Shown: one piece after another, positions 28,902-38,992 of the stretch
Numbering within the stretch: position 1 is the stretch's first letter
Layout: each line of letters opens with the position of its first letter
Assembly: GCF_006970445.1 (NCBI RefSeq)
Contig: NZ_CP033877.1
Coordinates: 3,914,750-3,978,749 of the forward strand
Source of the DNA: Stenotrophomonas maltophilia
GTDB taxonomy: Bacteria > Pseudomonadota > Gammaproteobacteria > Xanthomonadales > Xanthomonadaceae
Length of the DNA: 64,000 nucleotides
Direction of reading: 5' to 3'
Notes under the pieces: model-generated
Told to the model about the DNA's origin: nothing
The model's input: the letters and a program-made list of their open reading frames with translations, nothing else
Databases searched by the model: none
Made by a program: the position numbers and the translations under genes

Positions 28902-30827
28902 TCAGTACAGTGGCGGTTGCTCGGCGGCTTCCCGGCGCAGTTGTGCGGCGCGTACCAGCACCGGCGGCGGGATGTTCTCTTCGGGGATATCGAGCAGGCC
29001 GAGGCGATGCAGGAAGGCGCCGGGGCCACGCGACGAGGTCAGCGCCACCACCGGAACGGCCAGCACCATGCCGATCACCACCGGCGCCATCCAGGCCGCC
29101 AGCGACGGCGACACCGCCCAGGCCAGCACGCCCATGAAGGCGCCGAACACACCCAGGCCACCGTAGCCACGGATCAGTGCCATCCACGAAATGCCGCCGT
29201 CGTCGCGCTGCTGCGCATCCCAGCCGGAATCGCGGCCTGACAACACTTCGGCCACGCCACGCGACTGCACGTACATCACCACCGGCGCCATCAGTGCGGC
29301 GAGCACGGTTTCCACCAGCATCGACACGAAGGCGCGGATCGCACCGCCACAACCTCGGCGGTCGACCGGGTCCAGCAGCATCGCCAGGTAGCCGAGCACC
29401 TTGGGCAGCAGCAGCACCGCCATGGTGGCAGCGAACAGGCGCACCACCTGCTCCTCGTCCTGCGCACGCCAGTACACGCTGGGCGACAGGTGCAGCAGGG
29501 CATTGAAGTCGATGCCCTCCTGGAACAGCGGGATGGCGATGCCGATCAGCATCAGCATTGCCCACATCGGTGCGGTGAAATAGTGGCCGATGCCGATCAG
29601 CATGTGCGTGCGGCTGATCCAGTGCAGGCCGCGGCTGCCGACCACCTTGCCGTGCTGCAGGTTGCCCTGGCACCAGCGACGGTCGCGCACCAGCAGGTCG
29701 GTCAGCGTCGGCGGGCCCTCTTCATAGCTGCCACCGAGGTAGGGCACCATGTGCGCGGCCCAGCCGCCACGCCGCATCAACGCCGCTTCGACGAAGTCAT
29801 GGCTGAGCACATGGCCGCCGAACGGCTTGCGCCCCGGCAGCGCCGGCAGGCCGGCGTGGTCGGCGAAGGCGCGGGTGCGGATGATGGCGTTGTGGCCCCA
29901 GTAATTGCTCTCGGCGCCATGCCACCAGGCAACGCCACGGGCGATCACCGGCCCGTACACGCGGCCGCCGAACTGCTGCATGCGCGCGAACAGGGTGCGG
30001 CCGCCGATCACCGACGGCAGGGTCTGGATCAGTCCGACGTCGGCGTTGTGCTCCATGCCGGCCACCAGGCGCACGATGCTGTCGCCGGTCATCAGGCTGT
30101 CGGCATCGAGGATCAGCATCTGCGGGTAGGCACCGCCGAAGCGGCGGACCCAGTCGGCGATGTTGCCGGCCTTGCGCCCGCTGTTGTCGCCACGGCGACG
30201 GTAGAACAGGCGGGTCTGTCCATCCGGCACCCGATCGCGCAGCTCGGCGAACACCTGCTCCTCGGCAGCGGCGATATCCTCGCGGCGGGTATCGCTGAGC
30301 ACGAAGAAGTCGAAGCGGTCGAGCTGGCCGGTGGCTGCCACCGACTCGTAGATCGCCTGCAGGCCCGCCAGCAGGCGGCGCGGGTCTTCGTTGTAGGTCG
30401 GCATCAACAGCGCGGTACGGCTGTGCACGGCCGGCAACGGTTTGTCCGGGTCGATGCCCAGGCGATAGCCACGGTCGAACACGGCGGTCAGGAAGCCCGC
30501 CAAAGCGCTGGCGAATGACAACGCGATCCAGGCAAACAGGCCGACGAACAGTACCAGCAGGCAGGCTTCGAGCACGCTGATGCCATTGGCCGACAGCACC
30601 CGCCACATCATCCGCGTGGCCACGGCGGTCATGCCGAGCGTGCCACCGAAGAGGTACAGCCGGCGCAGGCCAATCAGGCGCGGCGAGGTGCGATGCCGCC
30701 GGACCTTCAATGCGCCTTCGCGCAGGGTCTGTTCGGGCATCGGCAACGGAGATTCAGCGGGCAGCAGCGCCCAACCGGCATCGAGCCGGGGCGTTTCTGC
30801 TTCCGCATGGAGGGTCTGCACCGCCAT
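28902..30827 (-). CDS. opgH: Glucans biosynthesis glucosyltransferase H
   Basis: Inner-membrane glycosyltransferase family 2 enzyme that builds the backbone of osmoregulated periplasmic glucans from UDP-glucose. 641 residues, shorter than E. coli OpgH (847) because the N-terminal extension is reduced. Two to three N-terminal membrane segments, catalytic domain with [24 protein letters not shown] (DxD) and the acceptor motif [10 protein letters not shown], and about five C-terminal membrane helices. OpgG is not in the window. The gene starts the cluster opgH - esterase - algZ - algR and is divergent from a TonB receptor. Confidence 0.95.
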   Translation of the reverse strand: MAVQTLHAEAETPRLDAGWALLPAESPLPMPEQTLREGALKVRRHRTSPRLIGLRRLYLFGGTLGMTAVATRMMWRVLSANGISVLEACLLVLFVGLFAWIALSFASALAGFLTAVFDRGYRLGIDPDKPLPAVHSRTALLMPTYNEDPRRLLAGLQAIYESVAATGQLDRFDFFVLSDTRREDIAAAEEQVFAELRDRVPDGQTRLFYRRRGDNSGRKAGNIADWVRRFGGAYPQMLILDADSLMTGDSIVRLVAGMEHNADVGLIQTLPSVIGGRTLFARMQQFGGRVYGPVIARGVAWWHGAESNYWGHNAIIRTRAFADHAGLPALPGRKPFGGHVLSHDFVEAALMRRGGWAAHMVPYLGGSYEEGPPTLTDLLVRDRRWCQGNLQHGKVVGSRGLHWISRTHMLIGIGHYFTAPMWAMLMLIGIAIPLFQEGIDFNALLHLSPSVYWRAQDEEQVVRLFAATMAVLLLPKVLGYLAMLLDPVDRRGCGGAIRAFVSMLVETVLAALMAPVVMYVQSRGVAEVLSGRDSGWDAQQRDDGGISWMALIRGYGGLGVFGAFMGVLAWAVSPSLAAWMAPVVIGMVLAVPVVALTSSRGPGAFLHRLGLLDIPEENIPPPVLVRAAQLRREAAEQPPLY

Positions 30828-31323
30828 CGTCGCCTACTCCGCGCCGTCGGCACGGCCGGCCATCCCGGCCGGGCTGCATGCACCAAGGTTCCCGGCGCGC
30901 TTTCCCGGCGCCCGCACTTGTCCTGGCTGTGTCGGCCTCAAGCCGCACAGTCGATGTCTGTCACTACCGGAACCCACACGATCTCCAACGGGGCGGAATC
31001 GAAAATGCGGCCCAGTCTAGGGTGCCGAATGTAAGCCGGGTGCGAAGGTCTACGCCGGGATTTATCCCCATTCAGCAAATAGCAGGCGATTGCGCCGGGG
31101 GATGGCCAGATGTCATTGCATTGCCCCCGGTACTGGATCGTAACAAACGCGAACGGTTATCATTTCATTAACCAGGCAGGTCACCGTCTTCCGCACGGCC
31201 GCGACCCACCCAGCTGCGCCGGTCCACACCGCGCGCCCGACGACCCACGGAAGGGGCGGCTGCCTGCTGTCTGCCTGCGCCTGCTGCTTCCACAGGGTCA
31301 CCCCACCTCCCATGGAAGCCGTC
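30828..31323. other. Gap between divergent opgH and TonB receptor
   Basis: About 490 bases without a convincing gene. It holds the divergent promoters of opgH and of the receptor, and an imperfect 19-base palindrome near 31155-31173. No other structure was recognised. Confidence 0.6.
31155..31173. promoter_or_regulatory. Palindromic operator candidate upstream of the TonB receptor
   Basis: GGTTATCATTTCATTAACC is an imperfect palindrome (GGTTA/TAACC) containing the ATCATT half-site seen in Fur boxes; overall the match to the 19-base Fur consensus is only about 11 positions. Iron regulation would fit a catecholate-siderophore receptor, but this is weak evidence. Confidence 0.3.
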
Positions 31324-33369
31324 ATGTCCCCGTCGTCCCGTTCCCGTTCCGCGCGCCTGCCGCGCACCCGCCTGGCCAGCGCTCTGGCCACCGCCTGCCT
31401 GATCGCCCTGCCCGGCCTGGCCGCCGCAGAGGCCAGCGCCGATGCCTCCACCAAGGACCTGGATACCGTGGTGGTCACTGCCTCGGGCAGCCAGCAGTGG
31501 ATCAAGGATGCCCCGGCCAGCATCAGCGTGATCAGCCGTGAGGACATCGAGCGCCAGCCGGTGCCCGACCTGGCCACCCTGCTCAGCCGCGTGCCGGGCG
31601 TGACCGGCGGCCTCAGCGCCGTCGGCGAACAGTCCAAGATCAAGCTGCGTGGCATGCCGTCCAACTACACGCTGGTGCTGGTGGACGGCAAGCGCATGGG
31701 CAGCTCGGCCTCGACCAACTATCGCCCCGACCTCGGCCGCCAGGACCTGAACTGGATCTCGCCTGACCAGATCGAACGCATCGAAGTGGTGCGTGGACCG
31801 ATGTCCTCGCTGTATGGCTCCGATGCCATGGGCGGGGTGATCAACATCATCACCCGGCGCATCGGCGACGAATGGAACGGCAGCGCCACCCACAGCTACA
31901 CCCGCCCCGGTGATGGCAAGCGTGGCGATACCCAGCAGATCGGTGCGACCTTCTCCGGCCCGCTGGGCGAACGCTTCGGCCTGCGCATCGGTGCCAACAG
32001 CATGCGCCGTGATTCGGACCAGTCCAACAACGGTGTCTACGGCAATGCCTATGCCGGCGAGAAGGACCGCAACGTTGATGCGCTGCTGCAGTGGAAACTG
32101 AGCGATGCACAGGAACTGTCGCTGGAAGCCGGGCACGGCGTGCAGCAGGCCTTCATCGATGCGTCGCTGGAAAAGCAGGACGAAGGCGCCTGGGGTGCCA
32201 GTGAGCTCAAGCGCAGTTCGCTGGCGCTCAACCATGATGGCAAGTGGGCCTTCGGCACCTCCAAGCTCAGCGCGTACTGGACCGAATACAAGAACGACAT
32301 CGGCGCCACCGGCCGTTCCGAGGCCACCGACACCATCATCGAAGGCAGCCTGACCACGCCATTCACGCTGGGCGTTGAACACCAGTTCGCCGTGGGTGGG
32401 CAGTGGAAGCGCCAGGAGCTGACCAACACCGATACCATCGGCCGCGCGCCGATCGACTACGCCGGCAACGCGGTCAGCGGTTCCAATCTGGAAGTGGATA
32501 CCTGGGCGTTGTTTGTCGAGGATGAGCTGAAGCTGCACCGCACCCTGGCCCTGACCGTGGGCGCACGCCTGGACCATCACGAGCAGTTCGGCGGCCATGT
32601 CAGCCCGCGCGCGTACCTGGTCTGGCACCCCGCCGAACAGTGGACGATCCGCGGTGGCGTCTCCAAGGGCTTCCGTGCGCCCAGCCTGACCGAGAATTCG
32701 CCCAGCGCCGCCACACAGTCCGGGGGCCGTGGCTGCACCTCGCTGATTCCGCTGGGCTACACCCGTGGCGGGTGCTACATGGCCGGCAACCCGGACCTGG
32801 ATCCGGAAACCAGCACCAACCGCGAGATCGGCATCAGCTTCGACAATGACCTGATCGATGTCGGCGTGACCTACTTCCACACCGACTTCCGCAACAAGAT
32901 CGAGTACGCACCGCTGGGCCGGTTCAATGGCATCTGGTGGACGCGCATGAGCAACGTGCAGCGCGCGCGCACCAGTGGCATGGAAGGCAACTTCAATGTC
33001 CGCTTCGGCGAGCAGTGGCGCTGGCGCACCTCGGCGACCTGGATGAAGGAAGCCAAGAACCTGACCACTGGCCGAAACCTGATCGATACCCCGGAATTCT
33101 CCGGCTATTCGTCGCTGGACTGGACGCCGAACACGATGTTCTCCAGCAGCCTGTCGGCGCAGTACACCGGCAAGCAGACCGGCACCGCCACGACCTTCCT
33201 CAAGGCCTACACGCTGTATGACCTGACCGCTGCATGGAACGTCAACGAGGTGCTGACCCTGCGCGGCGGCGTCAGCAACCTGGCGGACAAGAAGCTGTAT
33301 GCAGAAGGCTCCACCGATTACTTCGTCGCCGGGCGCAGCTACTTCCTCAGCATGACCGCACGGTTCTGA
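31324..33369 (+). CDS. TonB-dependent siderophore receptor, FepA/BfeA-like
   Basis: Outer-membrane receptor of 681 residues importing a ferric siderophore, probably of catecholate type. Start at the ATG at 31324 (MSPSSRSRSARLPRTR) with GGAAG upstream; another lies 12 bases before. Signal peptide to about residue 35. TonB box DTVVVTAS right after it, plug domain with GVTGGLSAVGEQSKIKLRGM and YGSDAMGGVINIITRR. The barrel has the FepA-type pattern GRGCTSLIPLGYTRGGCYMA then GNPDLDPETSTNREIG, including a Cys pair in an outer loop, and ends YFLSMTARF. Substrate and regulation are inferred, not shown. Confidence 0.92.
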   Translation: MSPSSRSRSARLPRTRLASALATACLIALPGLAAAEASADASTKDLDTVVVTASGSQQWIKDAPASISVISREDIERQPVPDLATLLSRVPGVTGGLSAVGEQSKIKLRGMPSNYTLVLVDGKRMGSSASTNYRPDLGRQDLNWISPDQIERIEVVRGPMSSLYGSDAMGGVINIITRRIGDEWNGSATHSYTRPGDGKRGDTQQIGATFSGPLGERFGLRIGANSMRRDSDQSNNGVYGNAYAGEKDRNVDALLQWKLSDAQELSLEAGHGVQQAFIDASLEKQDEGAWGASELKRSSLALNHDGKWAFGTSKLSAYWTEYKNDIGATGRSEATDTIIEGSLTTPFTLGVEHQFAVGGQWKRQELTNTDTIGRAPIDYAGNAVSGSNLEVDTWALFVEDELKLHRTLALTVGARLDHHEQFGGHVSPRAYLVWHPAEQWTIRGGVSKGFRAPSLTENSPSAATQSGGRGCTSLIPLGYTRGGCYMAGNPDLDPETSTNREIGISFDNDLIDVGVTYFHTDFRNKIEYAPLGRFNGIWWTRMSNVQRARTSGMEGNFNVRFGEQWRWRTSATWMKEAKNLTTGRNLIDTPEFSGYSSLDWTPNTMFSSSLSAQYTGKQTGTATTFLKAYTLYDLTAAWNVNEVLTLRGGVSNLADKKLYAEGSTDYFVAGRSYFLSMTARF

Positions 33370-33386
33370 CCGGCGGCGCGCGCCGT

Positions 33387-33415
33387 GATCGCGCTGGCGA
33401 CATGCCAGCGCGATC
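33387..33415. terminator. Terminator-like hairpin between convergent genes
   Basis: GATCGCGCTGGC and GCCAGCGCGATC form a perfect 12-bp stem around a 5-base loop, without a clear T-run on either side. It lies between the receptor and a small minus-strand gene. Confidence 0.55.
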
Positions 33416-33429
33416 GACGGTGTTGCGGG

Positions 33430-33600
33430 TTACTCGCTTTCCAGCGCGGCCGGTGCCGCATCCCGCGTGGCGGCCGTGCGCGCACGGTCCATCGCCACCG
33501 CCAGTTGCTGGCGTGCGAGCAGTTGTTGTGCCTGCACCACTTCAGGTGTCGGCAGGAGCACCGGTCCCGGTGCGTTTTCCGGTGTAGCAGGTGTGGTCAT
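33430..33600 (-). CDS. Small protein of unknown function, 56 residues
   Basis: Not a recognised family. Start at 33600 is strongly supported by GGAGGTTGC immediately before the ATG, a near-perfect ribosome-binding site. The peptide (MTTPATPENAPGPVLL, then PTPEVVQAQQLLARQQLAVA) has a Pro/Ala-rich N-terminus and a predicted amphipathic helix of about 25 residues with many Gln and Arg. No membrane segment or cysteine. It could be a regulatory or binding peptide; function cannot be given. Confidence 0.55.
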   Translation of the reverse strand: MTTPATPENAPGPVLLPTPEVVQAQQLLARQQLAVAMDRARTAATRDAAPAALESE

Positions 33601-33816
33601 GCAACCTCCATGGACATCCCGCCGCCGCACGGGTCCAGCCGGGGCGGCAGCGGAACTGCGCACCCTATCCTAAAAACAAGGCGAGTGGGTGACGGTGCGG
33701 CGCCCTGCCGCGGCTCCACACCGGCCCACCCGTCACATTTTTGACGCCGGAGACTGGTTTCCTGAACCGATCGCCCCGTATCATGTAACCGTTTTCCTAC
33801 AAGGACGTATTCGTCA

Positions 33817-34203
33817 ATGAACGCAGTCGACCTCTCCCGCTTCAGCCCGAAGTGGCAGTTCCGCTTCAACTTCTTCCAGCAGCACGGCGCGCCCAAGGAG
33901 CCGGGCTTCAAGCAGGCCTGGAAGGCGCTGTCCTTCGGCGACCGCCTGAAGATCAACATCAACTTCTTCGCCTTCTTCTTCGGCGCCATCTACCTGTTCA
34001 TCCTGGGCATGTGGCGCAAGGCGCTGGTGGTGATCGGCATCAACATCGTGCTGGCCATCGTCACCCTGTTCCTGCCGGAAATCGTTGCCCGCGCACTGTT
34101 CATCGCCATGAACTTCCTGGTCGCCTCCAGCACCAACTACAGCTATTACCTGGAGCAGGTGAAGGGCAAGGCCAGCTGGAACCCGTTCGAAGGCATGTTC
34201 TGA
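33817..34203 (+). CDS. DUF2628 family membrane protein
   Basis: Protein of 128 residues with an N-terminal soluble part (MNAVDLSRFSPKWQFRFNFF, then GFKQAWKALSFGDRLKINI) and two or three hydrophobic segments between about residues 48 and 110. The family is of unknown function; the FNFFQQHG... and YxLGMWRKALVV elements fit the DUF2628 pattern. It ends NPFEGMF. Convergent with the chemoreceptor gene, separated by a bidirectional terminator. Confidence 0.8.
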   Translation: MNAVDLSRFSPKWQFRFNFFQQHGAPKEPGFKQAWKALSFGDRLKININFFAFFFGAIYLFILGMWRKALVVIGINIVLAIVTLFLPEIVARALFIAMNFLVASSTNYSYYLEQVKGKASWNPFEGMF

Positions 34204-34249
34204 GCCGAGGCAGTCACCGGACCCGGTCCGGTGCACCGGTGAGTGACAC

Positions 34250-34280
34250 GAAGACGCCCGGCCCCTGGCCGGGCGTCTTC
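34250..34280. terminator. Bidirectional terminator hairpin
   Basis: GAAGACGCCCGGCC and GGCCGGGCGTCTTC form a perfect 14-bp stem with a 3-base loop between convergent genes. The T-run is short (GTT on the plus side), so efficiency is uncertain. Confidence 0.7.
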
Positions 34281-34294
34281 GTTCATGCCGTGCC

Positions 34295-36826
34295 TCAGGC
34301 TGCGCGGCGTGAGGGCACCTGCGGCTCGGCCTGCAGGCGGAAGCGCGACACCGCCACCGCCAGCTGCTCGGCCTGCTCTTCCATCGCCCGCGCGGCGGCG
34401 CTGGCTTCCTCCACCAGTGCGGCATTCTGCTGGGTGGTTTCGTCCATCTGCACCACGGTCTGGTTGACCTGCTCGATGCCGGCCGACTGCTCGCGCGACG
34501 CGGCCGAGATCTCGGCCATGATCTCGTTGACCCGACCGACCTGACCGACGATTTCCTGCATGGTGCGCCCGGCGCCGTGCACCAGCTGCGCACCGGCACC
34601 GACCTGGGCCACCGAGGCGTCGATCAGCTCCTTGATCTCCTTCGCGGCACCCGCCGAACGCTGCGCCAGCGCGCGCACTTCACTGGCGACCACCGCGAAA
34701 CCACGGCCCTGCTCACCGGCGCGTGCCGCTTCCACTGCCGCGTTCAACGCCAGGATGTTGGTCTGGAACGCAATGCCATCGATCACCGAGATGATCTCGG
34801 CGATGCGCTGCGAAGACGCCTCGATCTGCTCCATGGTGTGCACCACCTGGCTGACCACCTGGCCGCCTTCGCTGGCCACGCCCGCCGCGGAACCGGCCAG
34901 CGTGTTGGCCTGCAGCGCATGGTCGGCGTTCTGGCGCACGGTGGAGGTCAGTTCTTCCATCGACGCGGCGGTTTCTTCCAGGTTGGCGGCCTGCTGTTCG
35001 GTGCGGCGCGACAGATCGCTGTTGCCGGCGGCGATCTCACCGGCAGCCAGGCGGATGCTGGCCGCCGACTGCTGGATCTGGCCGACGATCTGGGTCAGGT
35101 GCTGCACGGTGCTGTTGGCATCGTCGCGCATCACCGCAAACACCCCGTGGAAATCACCCTGCATGCGGGTACTGAGGTCACCGGCTGCGATCGCGCGCAA
35201 CAGCGTCGACAGTGCAGCCAGGTTGTGGTCGCTGACCTGCATCATCGTGTTCAGGGTCTCCACCATGCGGCGGAAATCGTGGTCGAATCGCAGTGCATCA
35301 CCGCGCACGGCGAAATCACCGGCAGCGGCCGCGGCGGCCAGCTGCTGGATCTGCTCGTTGATCGCGGCCAGGTTGCTCTTGGTGGTCGCCATCGCGGCGG
35401 TGAATACCGCCTTCTCGCCCGGCAGCGCTTCCATGTCCACGCTGAGGTCGCCCACGGCATAGCGCTGCATCACTTCAACCAGGCGCTGGGTGACCGCATT
35501 GCTGGATGCCACCAGCTGGTTGCTGTCGGCCACCATGCGGCCGTACTCGCCCGGGAACGCCGCGGCGTCCATGCGGTAGCTGAGTTCACCGGCATCGTGG
35601 CGGCGCGCCATTTCGGCCTGCGCAGCCATCACCGACTGCAGCTGGCCGCGCATGCCCTGCATCGCGTCCAGCAGGCGCCCCACTTCATCGTTGCTGCGCG
35701 CCGGCAACGTGCTGTCCAGCTTGCCGGCGGCGACGTCACCAGCCACGCGCACCGCTTCGGCCAGCGGGCGGATCGCCAGCCGGCGCAGCAGTACATAGAC
35801 ACCGGCACTGAGGGTCAACGCAGCGATCACGCCGACCAGCAGGGTCAGCCACAGCAGCTGGCGTGCTTCAGCCACGATCACCGCATGCGGCATCACCACG
35901 CCCAGCGCGAAGCGTTGCGGGGCGTCGCCCACGCGCAGCGGCACATACACACGCACGTTGCCGGCCGCATCGGGGCTGAAAGCCTCGAACGGGCGGTCGG
36001 CGGCGATGTCGGCCAGCATGCTGCGGGTCAGGGCATCGTTGCGCGGCTTGCCGATCTCGGCGGCATTGGCCGAGGCCAGCACCACGCCCTTCGGCGACAG
36101 CAGTTCGACGCGGCCCGCCCCCATCGGCTTCAAGGTGGCCAGGTGCTTCTGCAGCGCTGCCAGCGAGAAGTCCACGGTGAACACGCCCAGGAACCTGCCG
36201 TTCTCGATGATCGGCGTGCTCAGCGTACTCATCAGCACCTGCTGCCCGGCAATGTCATAGGCATAGGGCTCGCTGACCTTCGGCAGCTTGTCGCGGCTGG
36301 GCACCATGTACCAGTCACCGGAACCGCTGGCGGTCTCGGTGTAGTCGGTCATTGTCGACTGCTGCGGCTTGCCGTCGTGCCAGGCCCAGTAGCTCATGTA
36401 ACGACCGGTGGCGTCGTGTGCTTCGGTGTTGACGAACGCGGCATCCTTGCCGTCGAAGGCATCGGCCTCCCACATGGTGCTCTTGCCCAGCCATTCCGGA
36501 TGGGTGCGCAGCTGCTCGCCGAGCACCGCCGCGAGGCTGGCGCGATCAGGCACATCCCCACGGGCGCGCTGGGCCAGCACGGTCTCGACCATGGCGTCAT
36601 TGCTGGCGAAGGCAGTGCCCAGGTCGGCCGAGACCTGGCGTGCTTCGGCGTTGGCTTCGCTGGTCATGGTCTGGCGCGAGGCGCTGATCAGGCTGGTGCT
36701 GGCTTGTCGGTAGATCAGGAACGCGGTCAGGCCGAAGCACAGCAGCGCGATCACGGCGGTGCCCAGCATCAGCTTGTGGGCGATGCTGCCCGGGCGGCGG
36801 GCAGCGGCGGAGCGGGAAGAAGACAT
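34295..36826 (-). CDS. Methyl-accepting chemotaxis protein with Cache sensor domain
   Basis: Chemoreceptor of 843 residues from the ATG at 36826 (frame open upstream but not conserved). One N-terminal helix (about 20-40), a periplasmic Cache-type sensor (about 45-330, with [20 protein letters not shown] and [17 protein letters not shown]), a second helix near 360, HAMP ([20 protein letters not shown] then EVGRLLDAM), a further HAMP-like helical stretch, and the signalling domain with [20 protein letters not shown] and [18 protein letters not shown]. No C-terminal CheR-binding pentapeptide is seen (ends VPSRRAA). The ligand is unknown. Confidence 0.93.
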   Translation of the reverse strand: MSSSRSAAARRPGSIAHKLMLGTAVIALLCFGLTAFLIYRQASTSLISASRQTMTSEANAEARQVSADLGTAFASNDAMVETVLAQRARGDVPDRASLAAVLGEQLRTHPEWLGKSTMWEADAFDGKDAAFVNTEAHDATGRYMSYWAWHDGKPQQSTMTDYTETASGSGDWYMVPSRDKLPKVSEPYAYDIAGQQVLMSTLSTPIIENGRFLGVFTVDFSLAALQKHLATLKPMGAGRVELLSPKGVVLASANAAEIGKPRNDALTRSMLADIAADRPFEAFSPDAAGNVRVYVPLRVGDAPQRFALGVVMPHAVIVAEARQLLWLTLLVGVIAALTLSAGVYVLLRRLAIRPLAEAVRVAGDVAAGKLDSTLPARSNDEVGRLLDAMQGMRGQLQSVMAAQAEMARRHDAGELSYRMDAAAFPGEYGRMVADSNQLVASSNAVTQRLVEVMQRYAVGDLSVDMEALPGEKAVFTAAMATTKSNLAAINEQIQQLAAAAAAGDFAVRGDALRFDHDFRRMVETLNTMMQVSDHNLAALSTLLRAIAAGDLSTRMQGDFHGVFAVMRDDANSTVQHLTQIVGQIQQSAASIRLAAGEIAAGNSDLSRRTEQQAANLEETAASMEELTSTVRQNADHALQANTLAGSAAGVASEGGQVVSQVVHTMEQIEASSQRIAEIISVIDGIAFQTNILALNAAVEAARAGEQGRGFAVVASEVRALAQRSAGAAKEIKELIDASVAQVGAGAQLVHGAGRTMQEIVGQVGRVNEIMAEISAASREQSAGIEQVNQTVVQMDETTQQNAALVEEASAAARAMEEQAEQLAVAVSRFRLQAEPQVPSRRAA

Positions 36827-37038
36827 GGGAGGGTCCGCAAGGCAGTTCAGGACGACCGGCACCACGAGGGCACCGCGCAGGCGCGCGATCCGTCGCGCAG
36901 GCGACCGGCCGCCGGGGTGGGCCCGGCACTGGAAGCGCACCGGGTTAGCGGCCGCCCGCCAACGAGGTTGAGGCGGCCCGCCTGCACATTCCTGAATCCG
37001 CTCAGGGTCGGCTCAGTTGTCCGCCCCCCGCGATGGCC

Positions 37039-37932
37039 TCACTCAGCCACGCGGTCCTTGATCCATTGCGCGCGCGGCAGTACCTCGATGCTGCCGACGG
37101 CGTACTGCTGCAGCACGTCGTCCGGCCCGAACCACGGTTGCCAGCCCAGCTCGCTGCGCAGGCGGGCGCTGTCGTACACACGGTCGATGCTCAATGGCAG
37201 CGGCCAACCACGGCGTTCGAACTCGGCCAGCAGCTGCGGCGCGCGACGGGCCAGCACGCTGCGCGGGTGGGTGGCCAGTTCCAGGCAGTCCTCGCGCCGG
37301 AACGGCGTCGGTGCGCAGGCGAGGTAGCGCGCGAATCGGGCGCCTTCGTCGAGCAGCAGTGCTGCATGTGCGCTGGCCACATCGCGGGCGTCGATGCCGC
37401 GATGCAGGCGGAACATCGCCATCCGTTCGGGCGGTTCCGGGAAACACCGGCCCATGCGCAGCACGCGAACGCTGAAGCCCGGCGTGGCAGCGGCTTCGGC
37501 CAGGGTCTCGGCCTGCAGCTTGGTGCGATGGTAGATCGTGCGCGGCAACGGCTCGGTGTCTTCGTCGATCCAGCGGCAGCCACCGGCCACCACGGCATGG
37601 CCGTACAGCGCAGTGGTGCTGGTCAGCACGAAACGACGTACGCCGGCTTCGCGTGCGGCCTGCAGCAGGTGCGCGGTTGCCTCCACGTTGATCTGCTGGA
37701 ACACCGCGTCCGGCACCAGGCCGACATGCGGGGCATGCAGGGCCGCAGTATGGATGACTGCGTCCACGCCCTTTACCGCGCGTGCGACGGCCTGGCGGTC
37801 GGTGACATCGGCAATGATGCGCGTGGTGGCGAACGGGCTGCGGTCCAACCCCACCACTTCGTGGGCGGCCGCCAATGCACCGAAGATCGCGCGCCCGATG
37901 CGCCCGGAACTGCCGGTCAACAGAATCTTCAT
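37039..37932 (-). CDS. NAD-dependent epimerase/dehydratase family protein
   Basis: Short-chain extended-type dehydrogenase, about 297 residues. Nucleotide-binding Rossmann motif MKILLTGSSGRIGRAI at the N-terminus (start at 37932; an ATG three codons upstream is also possible), then DAVIHTAALHAP, VLTSTTALYGH and the catalytic pair YHRTK at about residues 142-146. Substrate unknown; such enzymes act on nucleotide sugars or small metabolites. Divergent from nothing clear; convergent position relative to the S41 gene is separated by about 100 bases. Confidence 0.85.
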   Translation of the reverse strand: MKILLTGSSGRIGRAIFGALAAAHEVVGLDRSPFATTRIIADVTDRQAVARAVKGVDAVIHTAALHAPHVGLVPDAVFQQINVEATAHLLQAAREAGVRRFVLTSTTALYGHAVVAGGCRWIDEDTEPLPRTIYHRTKLQAETLAEAAATPGFSVRVLRMGRCFPEPPERMAMFRLHRGIDARDVASAHAALLLDEGARFARYLACAPTPFRREDCLELATHPRSVLARRAPQLLAEFERRGWPLPLSIDRVYDSARLRSELGWQPWFGPDDVLQQYAVGSIEVLPRAQWIKDRVAE

Positions 37933-38030
37933 TGAGTCCATTCACTCGAAGCGCCCGGGAACTACCGGGATACTTCGATTCTAGGCATGCATTCGCGCAT
38001 CTGCGATAGGACAGCCATGCAATCGTGCGT

Positions 38031-38957
38031 TCATCTTGACGACTTCGCAGGCGCCAGCAGTTGCCGCGCAACGAACAGCGGATCGTCGCCACCGGCCACA
38101 TCAGGCCTCACGCCGCTGCGTTCCCAGTTGCCGCCGGTACGCAAGTTGATCGGTTGCCGGTCGGGAATGCTGATCTGATAGCCATCGGGCAGCAGCACAG
38201 GATCACCAAACATATGCGCGGCACCGCCGCTGCGCGCGCCGACAATGCGCGCGCGGCCCAGTGCCTGCAGCGAATAGGCGACGAACTCGGCCGCCGAAGC
38301 AGTACGCCGGTCGATCAGCACCACCAGCGGCTTCAGGTACGCGGGCAGGCTGGCAGGCGGCAGCGGTACCGGCGTGCGCCGGCCGCGCTGGTCCAGCTGC
38401 TGCACCGCGTCGATCTTCGCGTCCAGCAGCGTGCGTACCAGCAGGTCGGCACTTCCATCGTCGCCGCCCCCGTTCTGGCGCAGGTCCAGCACCAGGCCAT
38501 CGGTGTCGGCCAGCAGCGTGAAGGCCGCAGCGAACTTCGGCCGCGCCAGATCCAGCGGATAGAACGTACTCAACCGCAGGTAGCCAACATTGCCCTCCAG
38601 CACCCGTACCTCGCGCACGCCGGCACCATTGCTGCGGGCATCGGCGCGCCAGGCCATCAACCAGTCGTCCTGGCCGGCCGCGGCGTCCACGCGTTCAACG
38701 TGGAAGTGGCCATCGAACATGTCCAGGTCCTGGTTCAGGCGTGCGCTGAATGCAGCAGGATCCGCGCAGCTGTCCGCATAGCGCTGCTGCGTTGACCAGG
38801 TGCGCAGGGCGTCGGCGATACGGGCGCCTTCCGCCTCGTCCAGGTACTGCGCCCGCACGGCAGTGGCCGCCGCCTGCAGGACCCCGTCCTGCGCCGGGCA
38901 GGCCGCCGCCAGCAGCGCACCGAGCATCCAGGAGACCGCCATCATCCACCCCCGCAT
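38031..38957 (-). CDS. S41 family peptidase-like protein
   Basis: Secreted protein of 308 residues with an N-terminal hydrophobic signal (MRGWMMAVSWMLGALLAAAC; a cleavage site near the Cys is possible but the lipobox is not canonical). The catalytic core shows the S41 pattern: GYLRLSTFYPLDLARPKFAA, DGLVLDLRQNGGGDDGSADL, the nucleophile region RTASAAEFVAYSL with Ser in TASAAE, and SGGAAHMFGDPVLLPDG. The Lys expected after the second motif in CtpA-type proteases is not obvious, so it may be a tricorn-like or inactive member. Divergent from a MarR gene across a palindromic operator. Confidence 0.85.
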   Translation of the reverse strand: MRGWMMAVSWMLGALLAAACPAQDGVLQAAATAVRAQYLDEAEGARIADALRTWSTQQRYADSCADPAAFSARLNQDLDMFDGHFHVERVDAAAGQDDWLMAWRADARSNGAGVREVRVLEGNVGYLRLSTFYPLDLARPKFAAAFTLLADTDGLVLDLRQNGGGDDGSADLLVRTLLDAKIDAVQQLDQRGRRTPVPLPPASLPAYLKPLVVLIDRRTASAAEFVAYSLQALGRARIVGARSGGAAHMFGDPVLLPDGYQISIPDRQPINLRTGGNWERSGVRPDVAGGDDPLFVARQLLAPAKSSR

Positions 38958-38960
38958 TGA

Positions 38961-38982
38961 ATATATGTAAGCGCTTATATAT
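38961..38982. promoter_or_regulatory. Palindromic operator between S41 peptidase and MarR genes
   Basis: ATATATGTAAGCGCTTATATAT: inverted TAAGCGCTTA flanked by AT-rich halves, 11 bases before the MarR start codon and 4 after the S41 start. It is the likely binding site of the adjacent MarR regulator and would control both divergent genes. Confidence 0.7.
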
Positions 38983-38992
38983 CATCCCGGCC

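Noticed and set aside
31141..31173. Fur box upstream of the TonB receptor
   Set aside because: Only about 11 of 19 positions fit; kept as a weak palindrome rather than called as Fur.
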